NCBI GenBank assembly: GCA_009869945.1
Contig: WIXG01000524.1
Coordinates: 1 to 43,419, forward strand
Length of the DNA stretch: 43,419 nt
Direction: 5' to 3'
Origin: Mesaphorura yosii
Lineage: Eukaryota > Arthropoda > Collembola > Poduromorpha > Tullbergiidae
The position numbers and the translations under genes are program-made. Positions 9,439-23,422 of this stretch are shown here, piece by piece (within the stretch, counting starts at the first letter, position 1; each line of letters opens with the position of its first letter). The notes beneath the pieces are model-generated. The model made no database searches. It was not told the DNA's origin and worked only from the letters and a program-made list of their open reading frames with translations.

Positions 9439-12400
9439 TTTCCCTTGTCCCTGTACATTTATTAATGTTGTGAGAAATCTCATTCTCTTGCCACCGATGA
9501 TTATTGTTGTAACGAGTTTATGCTGAGTTGAACGTCCTGCCTAGAATCCAGCCACCCAGAAAATGCGAGAACAGGAAAACAGAAATAGAAGCGAATCTCA
9601 AGCGGCACGGCAGGAAGTTTACGTGTTCCAGAAAAGATTAAGTATTTTAAGGAATCTCTTCCTTATTACATCTTTCGTGCGAAAAGCATTTCTTCTGACA
9701 GTTCGCATTCACAAAATGAAACATTTTTCCGGGTAGCGAGTATGAAATTAGTTCACACCGTAAATCATTATAAAGTTTGGAAATTAAATTTTTTGCTGTC
9801 CTATTTCCAGGCTCGGATGCATTTTTCAGTTGGATTTAGGTCGAATGCATGAAGATGACAGCACAGCAGCGCTCCTGGAAATGGAGCAAATTTCGCGTAT
9901 CGTATTTTTCAACGCCGTGTCCCGGCAAAGGAGGTTAACGTCTTCATTTACTTTGCAATGCAATACTATTACTATTTATAGCGTGTTAACAGTTCCCTTG
10001 TCACTCGGCGCGCATTGTCACAGTCTTACGAAAGAGGATTCTAGAAACTGGAACACGAACTGGAATGAGGGGTCTGGTGACGACTACCTTATTACTTTAA
10101 TACAAATAAGAACGGCACAAACAAGGAAGAGCACAGCTGTCATTGACGCAGAAGCGGCAGACAGCATAACAGCACAAAATGTCTCAATATTTAATACGTT
10201 GACCTATTTAAATTGATTCCTTCATTCAACACCTTGCTTTGCTCGCGTCCCACGTAAACACATTACGCAGAACCTATGTTAGATTTTTAATCATCTCTCA
10301 TTTCAATAGCTGGCAGCCAGAGGCGCAAACACAGAAGACAGAAATAAGAATGCGTGTATGAAGAAAATGTTACATAATTTGAGTGCTTCTTCGACCTGCT
10401 TCCCGAGAATGAAATCAAAATAAACTTTTGAAACCTGTTTGCCTGCTTCACAGTTTAGCATTTCAGCTTCAACAAATATACATACAAGTTTGAAGAATAG
10501 GAGCAAGACGAACCTTCTTCCATACATTCATCTATTTATCCAACAGAATTCTAGGATTCTGTTTATTTGTGCACGGCATGACTGCATGATCACTTCCAAA
10601 CTTTTAACGCTTTGTAAAACTTTCTAAATTGTTATTCTCCGTTGTTTTAACCTGAATACACTTTGTGTTTTATGTTGATCATTTATGATTTGTTAGAAGC
10701 CAAATTCACTCATGAATTGACTTTCTGAGACTTAATGCAAAGAAAGTATTACCCGAGAATGTAAGAGAGAGAATAAAATATGAGAATAAATGGACTGAAA
10801 TTAGGATATGGCTGGATTCCATGAATTCAGTATTGTACTGGTGCACTCGTCAACCGTTTGGATTTTCCATTCCTCATTCCAGGAAATCGGTTCCAAATTA
10901 GCGTCAGTCTCCTGTCACTCTTTATTAGTTTCCAGTTCTGGCATATTTCTTCAAAATGATGATGGGGTATCTCTTTTGCTGAGAGTCATTCCTCCAACAC
11001 CACAGAACCTGCATCATTTCTTCAACAGTCAGCGCCATTCGAGCTGTGAGTTCATTTTTCTTAATTGCTTGCTTTTTTATTTATGTAAACGGCGTAAATT
11101 GGCCTTATCATTACTTTCAGCTCAGCTCATTACAGCTCTGGAATCACAGAATCCGAACGTAAACATACAGTAAGCAATGGAGATCCGAAGTTAATCAAAA
11201 ATCACTCATTCTGTTAATTAGATTTATATATACGTATTTCGAAATTTCCTGACAGCTAATTCGCACTTCCATGACCGGTTTCTGAATACTCATTTGAGTA
11301 TGTCACACACGGATCGTGGAACCCAGTCGAGTCGTTTACTTATTTCGAAAGCGCAATTCATAACTGTAGTTAAAGGTAGTACTACTTTGTCGTACCTAAT
11401 TTGTGTTCGTTATGTATGTGTATGTATGCAAATTAGCTAGAAGTTTGCCAAATCCTACCTGAATTTTAGTGTTGACATTTACTAACGACTGCTGCGACCA
11501 GGTTTCTAATATTAAAGCTGTAATTTCAAAACCAGAGGATTCCTGGAGAAAAGGCACCTCGAAAGACTCCATCTCCTGCTGCGGTTGCTGCAGAATTGAC
11601 GAGTCCCTGCAGACTTGTAAAATTCCATTAATATAAACTGCTGAACAATAATTAGTATGCTAGTAATTTGAGTTGTTTACCATCTTTGTTTATGTATTGA
11701 CATGATTTCACAAACTAATAGTCTTGAGTTCGTATTTTTCATAATAAAATCGCATGTCAGGATTTATGGTCCTTCTTTTCATGGAATAAAGCACAGAGAT
11801 CTCATGAAGCGAAGGCTGCGAGACAGATGCGCGATTGCGATGGTATGATAAATGTTGTTTACCTTCCTGGAAAGTGCGCCATAAAACCCAGACCGCATGA
11901 AGGCGAGTCAGGGACGTGCTGCTCTGAATCTGACTCCTTGCCGAGATAAATGACTCACCAATTTATGATCATATTGTGCTCTGAGATCGCCGAAGCTGAA
12001 GGCTGATACGCCCTGGATATGAAACTGCGACTGCGACGTTTATTGTTGGAAGAATACTGCGTGCAAAATGACAAAAGTATTGCATAACAGATGACATAAG
12101 AAATCGCTGATACGTCTGAGTCGTGACAAACAATCAGACAACGACATCTAATTATTCCGTCTGACGAGACTGCGTCGAAGACAAGCTTGGATTCAGTTCA
12201 CTAGACTGTGATGATACTTATAAGACTTCTCGGACGTGGACAACAAAAGCATGATCAGAAAAAGAACACCCGTGGCTCGACGGCTTCTTTTGTTTCTGTC
12301 TCCGTTTCCATCATCCGTCTCTTAGAGTGGAAAAATACGTATCTTTCTGTCTCGCCCTATTTGTATCGCTGTATCCCAAATCCACGCAATTTGTAGCCTG

Positions 12401-15264
12401 CAAGTCGGTACCTGTCAACTGGAACAATGAGCAATTACGCATTTCAACATTCGAAACACATGTCACATAGAGAACGGGATTTCATCCTAGCAAGTAGCAA
12501 CCCGCAGCCCTGACGTGGACAAATTATTCGAGCGCGAAATACTACGAACGATAAATCTATGCAGAGTCGGAGTTTCCTAATCAGCTTATGTAATGGTGGG
12601 CCGCCACGCGCAGAGAATTGCCAAACGAGTTTCGTTATCGAAGAGAACTGCGCGTGCAATTAGCTGCCTACTAAGTCTTCTACCAAAATCGCAATGGGTT
12701 ACTCCTACACTTGGCTTCACATTATCGCTTCTAATCCCTCGAGCTGTCATTCGTGTTTCTCCGCAGTAAGCGTTATCGTTCCTGTTATCGATTAGTGAAG
12801 CACTAATTACTCGAGCAAAGCTAAATTCCAATACTTTTCGATTTTGATTATGAACCATTCAAACAGACCATCCTCCAACGAGCAGCAAACCGCTAGACTG
12901 GGGTCTCAGCTGGACGTGCGATTATGCACAAATCTACATAAGTATAATCACAAGCTGCGCAATCAGCGAGCCAACTAATTATTGAAAGCAAAACCTGTTA
13001 ACTATCCTGTTTTGTTACCGGCTGCAAGTATAATGAGGGCAGGTGAGGTGAGGTGTGTTACGCACTTAACAATGCAAATGAAGCCTGTGTGACTGTCTTC
13101 CCATCCTCCATGACGCCAGCGAAATCACACGCTCTTCCGTTTGTCCACTCTCGCTTATGAGTCACACCGTTTTCTAGAGCAAAAAGAAGTCCCGTCGTGT
13201 TTGACCAACGCAACAGACGCTAATGATACCTGTACAGTACGTCATCGTCACTGTGTCATGTGCGATGAGCAGAGTAGACCAAGTTTCTGAGTAATAAACA
13301 ATAATAAACTCTACCTGTGTAGCACAGAATGGCGAAATGGCGAATACGTAAGAATTGGCACTTTGCCCCACGGCCACGACTCGTGGGCGCTTGACTCATG
13401 TGATTTGTCTCGGACAAATTGCATCGTAAATTTCTCCAGCCAGGAAGGCAAACAAAAGTTGACATACCACACTTCACCACGCAAATTGCTCGATTCATGA
13501 ATGGAAAGGCGAGTAATTTGGGAAGTTGGGCAAGAACTAGAATCCATTAATGTTGTTGTTGGTGGGTTGCGGTTGTCTCTCCGCATCGAGAAATATCGAG
13601 AAAATTACTCGGTCCACCTCTCGCCCAGTTGAAAGAGGTGTATGATGTGGGCACTGAATGAAGGCCGGCCACAACAAGGTGCCCACAAGCGGTGGGATTA
13701 TGATACTTTGGACATTTGGACTTTGGACGCACAATTCCATACGAATACAGCTGTTATGTACGAAATATATCAGACTAACACCACAAATTGGCTCAGAATT
13801 ATTTCCCAATGACTGCATGGAGAAAAAGAGGCCCACCAGACTTTCTGCGGCTTTCCATGAATTTTGAATCATGGTTATTATAACCTTTGATCTTTAATCT
13901 TTGTACTTGAGTTTTGACGACAGGAGAGTGAATTGAGCAGATTGATTAAATCTGAGTACGGACTTCATGTCCACTAATCTGGGTATGTGGAAAATTCATG
14001 ACATTAACAACGACTTCTCTCTTGTAACCGACTCGCTATGTATTCATAGTTGAGTGTTGAGAGAATTCGGGTGTGCGGTTTGTCGATCATCGATTTACAT
14101 TTCACATAATAAATAGCATATTCGATGCCCGCGATCTCGTTCAAGGCAAAGCGGAGTCATCGCAAGATTTACTTCAATTTTTTCAGCTATTTTCAGTGCT
14201 TTTGAGTGTTCGTTTACAAAGAGCAGGCAATTTCTTTCACTCGTCTTTCCGCAAAATGCCAAAGTTCAGGTTTCCACTTTGCAGGCTCTTATCTGACTAC
14301 CACTACACTCAGCATCGGCTCCAGCGCACCGTGCCTGTGCCTACTAACCGACTAATCCGTACTGTACAGAGTAGAGCAACCTGATACACAAACAAATACT
14401 TACTTCCTTTCTTTACATCTCCGATCTTCGAGTCTAGAGTACATTCTAATTTAATTCTATTTTCACAATTCGCAAAATTATCAGTTCTTTGAAATTTGAA
14501 TGCGCATTTTACGTAATCTCCGATCGAAAATGCTGTCAGATGCCCCAGGTAGAAATTCCCACCGCGCTGCAGGTTGTACTTGAACCCCCAAATCAATAAA
14601 AATGCTCTTCAATAACTTGAGCCATCGATTTTGATCGTACTTTCCTGTCTGACTCTTGGCGTTCTCGCAATTTCAGGATTTCCACATGTACAGGGGGCTT
14701 ATTAACTGGGGCGAAGTGTGACGCTCCTCGCGCTGCTTTAATATTGTGGGCATGAATCCGGCACCAATTTCCACTTAACATCGGATGTTACCTCCGCTGT
14801 CAATTGCTAATCATTATCGTGTGCCTACGTGCCAGAGATTATGCAAATTCCCGTGCATTTTATTGCCCGAGCTATTTGCATAGGTTGTGCTAAAAATTAC
14901 ACTCCCAGATCATTAAGTTGCAAATATAGCAGCGTGATGCGTGCAGAATGTGCTTGGCTGGGAAATTTGAGACTTGCATCGCGAACCTGCCAATGCGAAT
15001 TGCGAATGCGAAAGCGTGTGCTTAAGATTTGGCAAGGGTTTCGGTGAACTTTTCAGTTGTGCTAGTACGTAAATGTGAGTATTGTTTACATGTGCCGATT
15101 TGCTTGCTGTCGTCAATACACGGAGCGGCTCTCATGTCTCATGTGAAATCGTAGCGTAGAACTTTTACGAACCACGATAAGGCTCAGGCACGGCCACAAG
15201 CAAGGCAACGATGAACGCAAGAGAACTTGGCTTTGGCTCAGACAGCAGTAGACCAACTCTTCCC
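9439..15264. other. Intergenic, no convincing gene
   Basis: This stretch has moderate A+T and scattered short open frames on both strands, for example 9830-10216 and 10808-11173. None has recognisable motifs, paralogues in the window or a supporting splice pattern. Regulatory DNA for the downstream RGS gene may lie in its 3' part. Confidence 0.5.
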
Positions 15265-15302
15265 TATAAAGTACGGCCAGCACACCAACTCGTATTCACT
15301 CA
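15265..15302 (+). promoter_or_regulatory. Core promoter of the RGS gene: TATA box and initiator
   Basis: TATAAA lies at 15265-15270 in the context CCCTATAAAGTACGG. About 30 bases downstream, near 15296-15302, is TTCACTC, which resembles an arthropod initiator. From this point no ATG occurs until 15589, so the leader of about 290 bases carries no upstream start codon. That fits a real transcription start here. Confidence 0.6.
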
Positions 15303-15588
15303 CCGCTCACCTTTCGCACAGAAAGCATCCAACCAAAGCTAAGTCTAGCATTCAGCTATTCAGCAGTCAAAGCTAAGCTAACTCGCTTATCACTTCAGAA
15401 GTTTGCAATTTTCTCAAAGTGAGTTTTCGGTACTTGTGCAAATTTTCAAGACGAAGTTCAGAGATTTCAATCAGAGTCAGAGTAAAGAACCGACAAGTGT
15501 GTGAAACTGTTACAAAGCGAAAGCACGCCATCGTGATTGAGACTATCAGTCAATTGAACTCCGTGGACAACATTAATTTCTCGAGATT

Positions 15589-18500
15589 ATGATTCCAACA
15601 ATACTGAGTGAAGACAACAAGATTGGTCTGCACGACATGACGACTGCAACAATTATTGTCTCAGAACCCACAAAGGCGTCACTGACAGCGTCGTCTCCAT
15701 TCAAATACATCTTCAAGAGGTAAGCGTACTGTGTGTGCGTCAATTAGTTTGGGAATTAACCATAGTCTATAGTCATTAACCCCGTTAGAGAAGAGTTAGG
15801 TCACGCAGTTACGTACCACTAATATTAATTAAGATTGACCGTCATCGTCATCGTTCATACATTCTCGACATCTGCACAACGGTCAAATTCAGATTATGAT
15901 TAGCGTCAGCATTAGTATAATTCAGGGGAATGCTTAATGCAGTAGTAGTGACTCGGATTAAGGAAGTTGGAGGCTCATCGGCTCATGGTCCACGGCATCC
16001 AGGAACCCTTCCTCATAGCCTAGCTCATGTTAAAAGAACACTTGAGGTCATGAATGAATGTTTGCAGGGTATGCCGTTGCTGGTCGATAGCTAAATGGGA
16101 TTTTACAAGCTGTACTGTACTGATTCATACGCATTCAAAGACCGGACAAGTACAAATTGGTGCTAGGAACTCGGACACGGATTTAGGATTAGTGTAGTAT
16201 TTATAGACCTAATTCTCGAGCGGCCAGACGGTCGTAATAACACACGTTCACGGCCCGTGTGGCATTAAATTCCTTTATGAGGGCTGCCATGTTGTGCGAA
16301 TGTGAAGTTGAACAGTTAAGCTCCGCAGTTCCTGTTGGTATGTCGCATTAAGTCGTACGCCAGCATGGCAAGGCACCACTGCACGGTGGTTGTACTCAAT
16401 TACCTTTGCCTTGCCTGCCAGTACTCATCGCATTCCTTCGCTCTCACCTTTGCAATACATTGACTGGTAGCAGCAGTATATTAAGTACAACAGCTAATTT
16501 TTTTTACAATTTGCATTTGCGTCAGCAAACTGTGATGCTGTGAACTGAAGATCGTAAATTGTTCACACCATGCGTAGTAATCGTATCGCAATGGTATTGA
16601 CTCAGATTTCTTTTTTGCGAGTGCACTCACCGCAAACATACCTGCCTCTGGGAAAATGAGTCCGCTTTTTGCGTGAATCGGATTAAGGCTTAATCACTGA
16701 CAGGATCTGATAAAGTGAATCACATATAATTGATGCAGCAGCAGTTATGAAATCATGGAACGAATATTTGTGCGTTGAAAAGGCCCTTTTATGGTACCAC
16801 ATGAAACATTTACAGGTACGGCTCAGGTAGCGGGTCGGCCAGGCAGGCTTAAGAGATTTTCAGTTTCAAGCCCTGTACGATAAAGCTACACTATTTTTAG
16901 AAAAATTACGAGAACTTCTGGCCTCAGGCTCAAGTTGACAAGTTTATTGTTTCATGGTCACCGTATTTGCGTTTGCACTGCACTCACAAATCGCAGTCTG
17001 TGGCAAATGTCGAATCGGTTTCAACTTGAGCGTGTAATGATGCAGAAATGATTTACTGCATGGCAAAGGTCACGATTCTCAGACTTGGCTGATGCCAAAC
17101 GAAACCTCTAATGTGATTATAATACACCGTGAACATGAACCGGAGTTCTGCGAATTTGTTCGCCTTTACCATTCACATTTACCTTGAGCGAGCAAATCTT
17201 ATCTTTATGGCATTATTGCCTGCCTGGCACAAGTCGAACAAATTACAAGAAATCCAATGGCAAATGTCCAATATTTCTAACAGTGGTAACAGCTTACCTG
17301 TTTCGTGCTAGCGTGAATATCGGATTTGACATTCAAAGTGCTCTTGGTCGATAAACAACCTTGCAACATTTCTCATGCATGCACTTTTGTACTGTTCAAT
17401 GCTCGACATCCGGCGATACTTTCCAATTCCAGCACAATAGCTAGACCTCAGACAGGGAATGGAAAAGTTGTTCTTGTTCTATCTCCTGAGCAGGGCTCTC
17501 CCGTTTGTAGTTTGTGGGACAAGGTTAGAAACTCGTCCAAAACTTTGTGTCTGTATTCCGTATTATTACTGGGGTATTAATATTGTCATCAATGCCATCG
17601 GATCATACAGAAAAATGAATTATTCGCACATAGCTTCAACTTTCTTCTGTCATGTCATCATGCAGTCGGGCATGGAGTTGGCATTGACAGTTTATGGCTT
17701 CTGCTTCATCTCGCATGCCAAGCATGACTTTTCATGGTCACATTTCATTATTCATATACATGGAGGATGGAACATGAGACTTCATAATGTTATTGCAATG
17801 GCCTAATTAGTCTCGTAATGTGGGTCTGGAGTTTGTGTTAAGACCAGTGGCTAGACAATCCAAACTGGCGTTGGCACTGCTTCCGACTTTGCCTTTGTCG
17901 CTTAATTTAACCTAACATTGACATTACTATTTAAAGCTTGGAGCCTGTAAATAGGCCTACGTGCTGGCGATGACGGCAGCTCTGATGATGAGTGATTAAT
18001 AGAATTTCCCGGTAGAAAGTAAATTTGCATCTTGCAACACGGTTTAGTTGTGGATCCTAATTAATATTTCATCGTCCACTCTAATGTCTAGTCTATTAAT
18101 ACTCAACCATATCCTATTTATAACCCGAAAGATTTACATTGGATCTGTTTATGTTTGCTCTTGCAGAGGCACAGATATGAAGTTTCACTTTGGATTCCTC
18201 AAAAGACGTCACACGGACGGGTCACTTCTCGTCAAGAATTCGAACACCGTGTCCGTGCGGCCAGCTCCCGAAGAAGCTGCGAAATGGGCGAATTCGTTCC
18301 TAGATCTGATGGGTTCGAAATGTAAGTATAAATGACTTTGACGCAGCTCGCTGACAAGTTGCAAATTGCTGATGCCGCAGTGGCGCAGTTTGCATGTCTC
18401 TGTCAAGTTGATAAATGGCATTGTGAATTAACTCGCTGGCTGGCCGGCTAATGATTCTGACCTTTTATGTGCACTTGCACGATCAGTTCGCAAATGTTTC

Positions 18501-19021
18501 CTTGATAAGCCTCATCTTCTTGGTCTTACCTCAGGTTGATCTCACATGTCATTCCTCGATTTGTCGTACGCTTCCTCACACGCAAATGCATTGACCTTTG
18601 GTGCACAAATCTTAATTCTCTTTTCTCTCTTTTATTTACAGATGGTCAGGCGCTTTTCAAGGCGTTCCTGCAAAGAGATTTCTGCGAGGAGAACATTGAA
18701 TTTTGGTTAGAAATTGAAGAATACCGCAAGACAAAGCAAAATAAGTTGAACAAGAAAGCTCAAAAGATCATGAACCAATTCATCGTCCCGCAATCGCCAA
18801 AGGAGATCAACCTCGACTCGCTAACGCGTGAAGGCCTGATCACTCAACTCCTCACCGAGCCCCCAACTTCAACCACCTTCGACCAAGCCCAGAAACGAAC
18901 GCAAGGCCTCCTCGAAGCTGATGCCTATCAGCGTTTCCTAAAATCCGAACTGTACATGGAACTCATCTACCCCGAGCGGTACAACAATAATCAGATCGAC
19001 GGCGTGAAATCCAAATACTAA
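15589..19021 (+). CDS. Regulator of G-protein signalling, R4 (RGS4/5/8-like) type, 3 exons
   Basis: The gene model is join(15589..15719, 18167..18321, 18642..19021): 666 nt encoding 221 residues, in frame across phase 2 and phase 1 introns of 2447 and 320 bases. The protein would speed up GTP hydrolysis by Gi/Gq-class alpha subunits at the inner plasma membrane. Residues 47-58 (DMKFHFGFLKRR) match the N-terminal amphipathic segment of R4 proteins (DMK...GFL in RGS4). The RGS domain runs from W84 to about L203: WANSFLDLMGSKYG, then EENIEFWLEIEEY (E112 and N113 are the usual switch contacts), NLDSLTRE at 152-159, FDQAQ at 175-179, and DAYQRFLKSELY at 189-200. D189 and R193 match conserved Galpha-contact residues; the usual Ser after the Asp is Ala190. 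There are no DEP, GGL or PDZ domains, as expected for a small R4 member. ATG 15589 is the first after the promoter, with A at -3. The exact orthologue is uncertain. Confidence 0.93.
15720..18166 (+). other. First intron of the RGS gene
   Basis: This 2.4 kb intron runs from a GTAAGC donor at 15720 to TTGCTCTTGCAG ending at 18166. It is far longer than the other introns in the window, so it may hold enhancers. Open frames inside it (for example 17129-17311 and 17459-17806) show no recognisable features. Confidence 0.8.
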
Positions 19022-19504
19022 TAGCAAGACCAATAGAGCAGAAGAATGAAATCTCAATTACAATTTTATACTAGTATTAAGCTAGAATAAGTCGTACGCG
19101 TGCGTGTGCTCGAGTCAACTTTTTTATAACTCACGCTCCTGTTGTCCTATCAGTGTGCTACCCGTCTTTAATTTAATTTAATAATTGATATTCCTGAAGT
19201 CAAATTGACTATGTAAGAGTGAGGGTGAGTAGACAGCAAAGCTGTACCACGACTTTATATAGGTATAGGACAAAGATCTCCCGATTGCGAATTAAACGAG
19301 TTGTATTTTATTACGTTAATTTAAGTTGAATCTGTGATATATCATTTGAAGTCATTTCTCGTGTTTTTTGTTGTACCTTTCAAGTTTATTCACATTTTTA
19401 TTGTACAATTAAGGAAAACATGAAGTCTGTATAATTGTACATGTGTGGAAGTCACGTAACATATGCTAATGATAAAAGTTAATTGAAGTGAGAGTAAATT
19501 AATC

Positions 19505-19510
19505 AATAAA
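19505..19510 (+). terminator. Polyadenylation signal of the RGS gene
   Basis: AATAAA in the context ATCAATAAAACC lies about 480 bases after the stop codon. The intervening 3' UTR is A+T-rich. Other weaker signals may also be used. Confidence 0.5.
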
Positions 19511-22500
19511 ACCAACAAGTTTTACAAAAGGTCAAAGATTTGTCCGTGTCGTGTTCATTTTTTCGGCGTCAACTGCGCCGTGGCCGTGGCTGGCAGCAGG
19601 CCGGATTTTCTCCAGTTTATGGTCAACTGGAGCCAGGAGTGATTAATCACAGGTCGTAAAAAATCAGTGGCCAATCTCGAGTTTTGTAAATTACGGTCGG
19701 GTTCACGCGGAACGCGAGGAGAGAACAGCGGATGGCGAAGTCTTTGCACGCGAAACTCCTTTGTGAGGTCCGCACCAAGTTGAAACGGTTCTCATCGTAC
19801 GTAAGTTTATTACCATCTTTAATGTGAAATCTGAACTTTGATTGACGTAAGTAAAGTATCTTTCAAGGTTTAAATCGGCGGCTCGGCACTCAGGACCAGT
19901 TTTTGTGCCCGCCTTGCTTTCGCTTCCAGTAAATTAATTACGACTGAAGCTGAAGCTTTGCCTTATCCACAATTCATCGATGATCCGCTGCTTGCAAAAT
20001 AGTAATTATCGTTGGACAGGCTGCAAAGCCACAAAAAATGGACAAGCTACACGATGACTAAGATCTGAGAGGGAGGGAGCCTTTTTTGTGAGCCTGTACT
20101 TTGGCTACTCCGTGTCGGTATGCTATTGTGCACTTCGCCAAATCGGTAGTGAGTGGTTAAGCGACCATGTGGACAAATGTTGATAATGAACTATGAACTG
20201 ACGATTTACTAGTGTATTAAGCGATCAATGACGGTCGATTTAACCACGATTCAATTAACAAGTAAACAAAGTCACCCAAAGTTTTTAACTTCAGCAATAA
20301 AAGAATTTTAAAAACTCACGCTTAGGTTAGCTTGGCTTGTGGCTTGAGTGGCCGGCGTTCGATTACATCATAACCACACAGGTATTTCCTTTACGGATAG
20401 ATTGGTACGTGCTGCATCTCCAGTTGCTGCATCTTAGCGATGGTTTCTCTTCCTTCAGCACTATCAAGTCTGAATTGCATGTCACTCCACCCATAGTGCA
20501 CTTCCGGTTCACATTTAAACTCATTCCTTTACTTTTTAAAATTCTATCGCAGTTTCCTCGTCTTTAATAGCTTTGCGATAAAAACTGACTTGCGTCAGCA
20601 TTAATTGATTGCTTGGTTCAGTCATGTCAACAACTCAAACTGAACTAACAGAATAGAACCCAGAATATCATGCATGGTCATCAAGGTATGATTTCCGTAT
20701 CATCATGATCGCTTAATGTAGTCAGGGATTGTCACATGATAGCTTAACTACTCACTACCGCCAAATCTCACTTGATGCGAGTTGATTGAGCTCAAACACA
20801 TAAAACCGTAGTATGCTTTATTAGCCCCTGAATAGTCTTCAACTTGGACAACAAGAGATTTGGACTCTAACGCTGATAATTAAGCTCATAATAACTTTAC
20901 TTTACCATTCCGGTCTGTCGGTTTGTGGCTAAAACAGTTTAATAATGGAAAATCACAGAGGAAAGTTTATACGTTCTCTTTCTCCGATTTATTGCCATGT
21001 GCGACATGTGGAATCGAGCAAGGGAGACAGTAAGAGTAGATGAATTGAAAGAGCAGCCTGGAACTGGAAGAATACAAACAAATAAATTAACCGGAGTCCC
21101 GTGGCTCGGCTCTTATGAAGGCCTCCAGCGGGGATACACTCGACCGCATAAGGGAGAAATTGCACTCATAATTGTAATGGCATGTTATTCTGCCGCTGAA
21201 TTGACCTGACTTTCATTTTCATTGTTTGGAAAATTCTGACCAGTTTCCCAAGTTGTTCATATTGCAGAGCAGATGGTCGGACTTATTTCTGTCTAATAAA
21301 AGCCACGGCCACAGTGCAAATAGGCAAATAGAGTTTGATGTGGAAGAGGATGTTATATTTAGAACTCGCGTGTTTCCGCTCAATGTCTAGCCTACGCACT
21401 CCGTAAGCCCGCACTCAGAATAGAAACACAATTTCAATTCCAGATTCGCATCAGGCTTATATTCGAATACGGCGATCTACGTACAAAGAAGCAAGTACAG
21501 CAAAAATAGGATTTATGTGGAATATATTTCATTTCGCCTTCGCCCGTCAAGGCATTAGCGTGTGACATGTTTGGCTTTGCCTAGCCTTAAATTGACACAG
21601 CGCAGTTCGAACTGGATTAACATTGGAACAAATTACTCCCATCTACTTAATGTACCCGGGTATCTATATTTGTATTTGTGTTGCCCCTGCTCCTGTACTC
21701 CGCTACTTCAGGTATAAAATCAATAAGAACTCATTCACCAGCATTTACGATAACAAAATACTTCAGAATTCATAAACAGTAATAAATGGGTTCTTATGAA
21801 CTCTTGCGTCACAAATGTCCAATATAAAGCAAAAAAAGGGCTCATAAATAGAAGAATGAAGAATGTAATAAATTGGCAAGATTATTTTGGGTTTATGGCT
21901 TTTTAATCAGCCTTCGTTCCTGATTGGAAGAAAGAATGTGACCAGACATCAGGATTAACGTCAGCAAAGTCCAATACTCATGCCAGTCCAGCGTCCAGGA
22001 AGCCCCGAAATATATTTTCTGGAGAATATTGCCATCATTGGCAGGTTGAGTTCAAGGTGAAACTGCGCCTGTGTCGAAGCCTTTCAAGGACTTGGCCGCC
22101 TTACTAACGAACACTGCATGGTACCGCGGGGCGACGACTTTTCTTCGATCACACATGCGGCCGTCCACATTTAAGTCAACGATCTCGAGCTCTTCTCCCG
22201 TGCGTAATGTAGTTTCGAGGAAAGTTTCGATAGTTACAATTGCATTGTACCTTCATTTGCATTTACCTTTTCGACAACTTTCTATAAAGAACTCTGATTC
22301 AGAGAAGTTTAGGGCTGAATAACCAGGTTTATTGAACTTCATTATTCTTACTTCGGCCTGGGTGTACAAACCCTGTTTGTACTACGTATGCATTGAAAAA
22401 GTTACTATTATACACGGATGTTATTCACCCATACACCCGTGCCAGGCAGGCCCGAAACGAATCGTGGGCCGTTTGTTTTTCTGCTGAAATAAGTGACTAA

Positions 22501-22880
22501 CTGAGATTGAATGGTACAATTGAATAACTATTTTCTTAATTGATCGTACAGACACGCGTATGCTGGAATAACGGCACGTGTAGCCGAGTGAGCCCACGCT
22601 ATGCCACTATAGCGCGCTAAGACGAAGTTACAGCTCATTCATTAAAGAGTTCAGCAACCCAAATTTCCAGAACCAAACTTCACCTATTCTACAATTTCTT
22701 TTGTTGTTTACGGTCGACTCACACGGGTTAAGAAAAGTCTTCATTTTGCAAAACTTTCTCTCGACTTTTTCAGCTTAGCCGTCAAATCCACTGTTGCATA
22801 AAAATAATCATAACAATAACTCTTGTTAAACCTACACGTAAACATTTAGCGAGAAACGTTCGGCAACTGGGTTTGTGTAA
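19511..22880. other. Intergenic, no convincing gene
   Basis: Nothing with family features is seen on either strand. Short open frames such as 20337-20567 and 22071-22322 lack motifs and splice support. Confidence 0.5.
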
Positions 22881-23422
22881 ACGGCGTTAGGGCACTTGGT
22901 GGAGTGACACTTGGCGGATTTATTTTTCCCCGAATGGCCTATTTGGCTGAATGGACACTTGCCTGAATGTACTGAATTATGCTCAAATACTGCCTGAAGG
23001 GTAAAATGCAAGTGCAATTGCACTCCTATTGCATGATACACTATTTCATGCATTTCATGTTCATATTATGCCATTCTTGTGTCAGTGGTGGTAAAGTGCA
23101 GTTAAGTTTCTCGACGAGTACAAAAGGAATTGAACGTTAAAACTCGAGCATTAAACGTACAATCAGACAAGAAGGCGCCGGGCGCTAGGACCTGGTATGA
23201 CAGGAATTTCCAGGAAGGATCTGGTTTCATGTTTTAAATTTTGACGAATTGGAATTTGATTATATGATTTGATTCATGATTCAAATGTTAAATAAAGTTT
23301 TTGACTCTTTTCAAAGATACTGAGCCAAGTTTTCATTTGGCCAATAGTCCAGTCAGCCAAATAGGCAATTCGGGAGAAAAATGCCGCCAAGTGTCACTCC
23401 ACCAAGTACCCGACCATGGCGT
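22881..23422. mobile_element. Foldback-like inverted-repeat element
   Basis: The left arm at about 22881-22954 and the right arm at about 23348-23422 are imperfect inverted copies of about 75 bases, separated by about 390 bases. They share an identical 24-base block at 22893-22916 (ACTTGGTGGAGTGACACT followed by TGGCGG) and a second block, GCCTATTTGGCTGA, with small indels between them. The arms are built of short related units of the types GAATGG, GACACTTGGC and ATTTGGC, in the style of foldback elements and simple non-autonomous DNA transposons. No transposase frame lies between the arms. Target-site duplications were not identified, so the true ends may lie outside these limits. Confidence 0.6.

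Noticed and set aside
9830..10216. 128-codon plus-strand frame
   Set aside because: No ATG at its start, no recognisable motifs, and low-complexity chance-like composition.
17459..17806. 115-codon frame inside RGS intron 1
   Set aside because: It overlaps another open frame and has no motif; it lies in a well-defined intron of a gene on the same strand.
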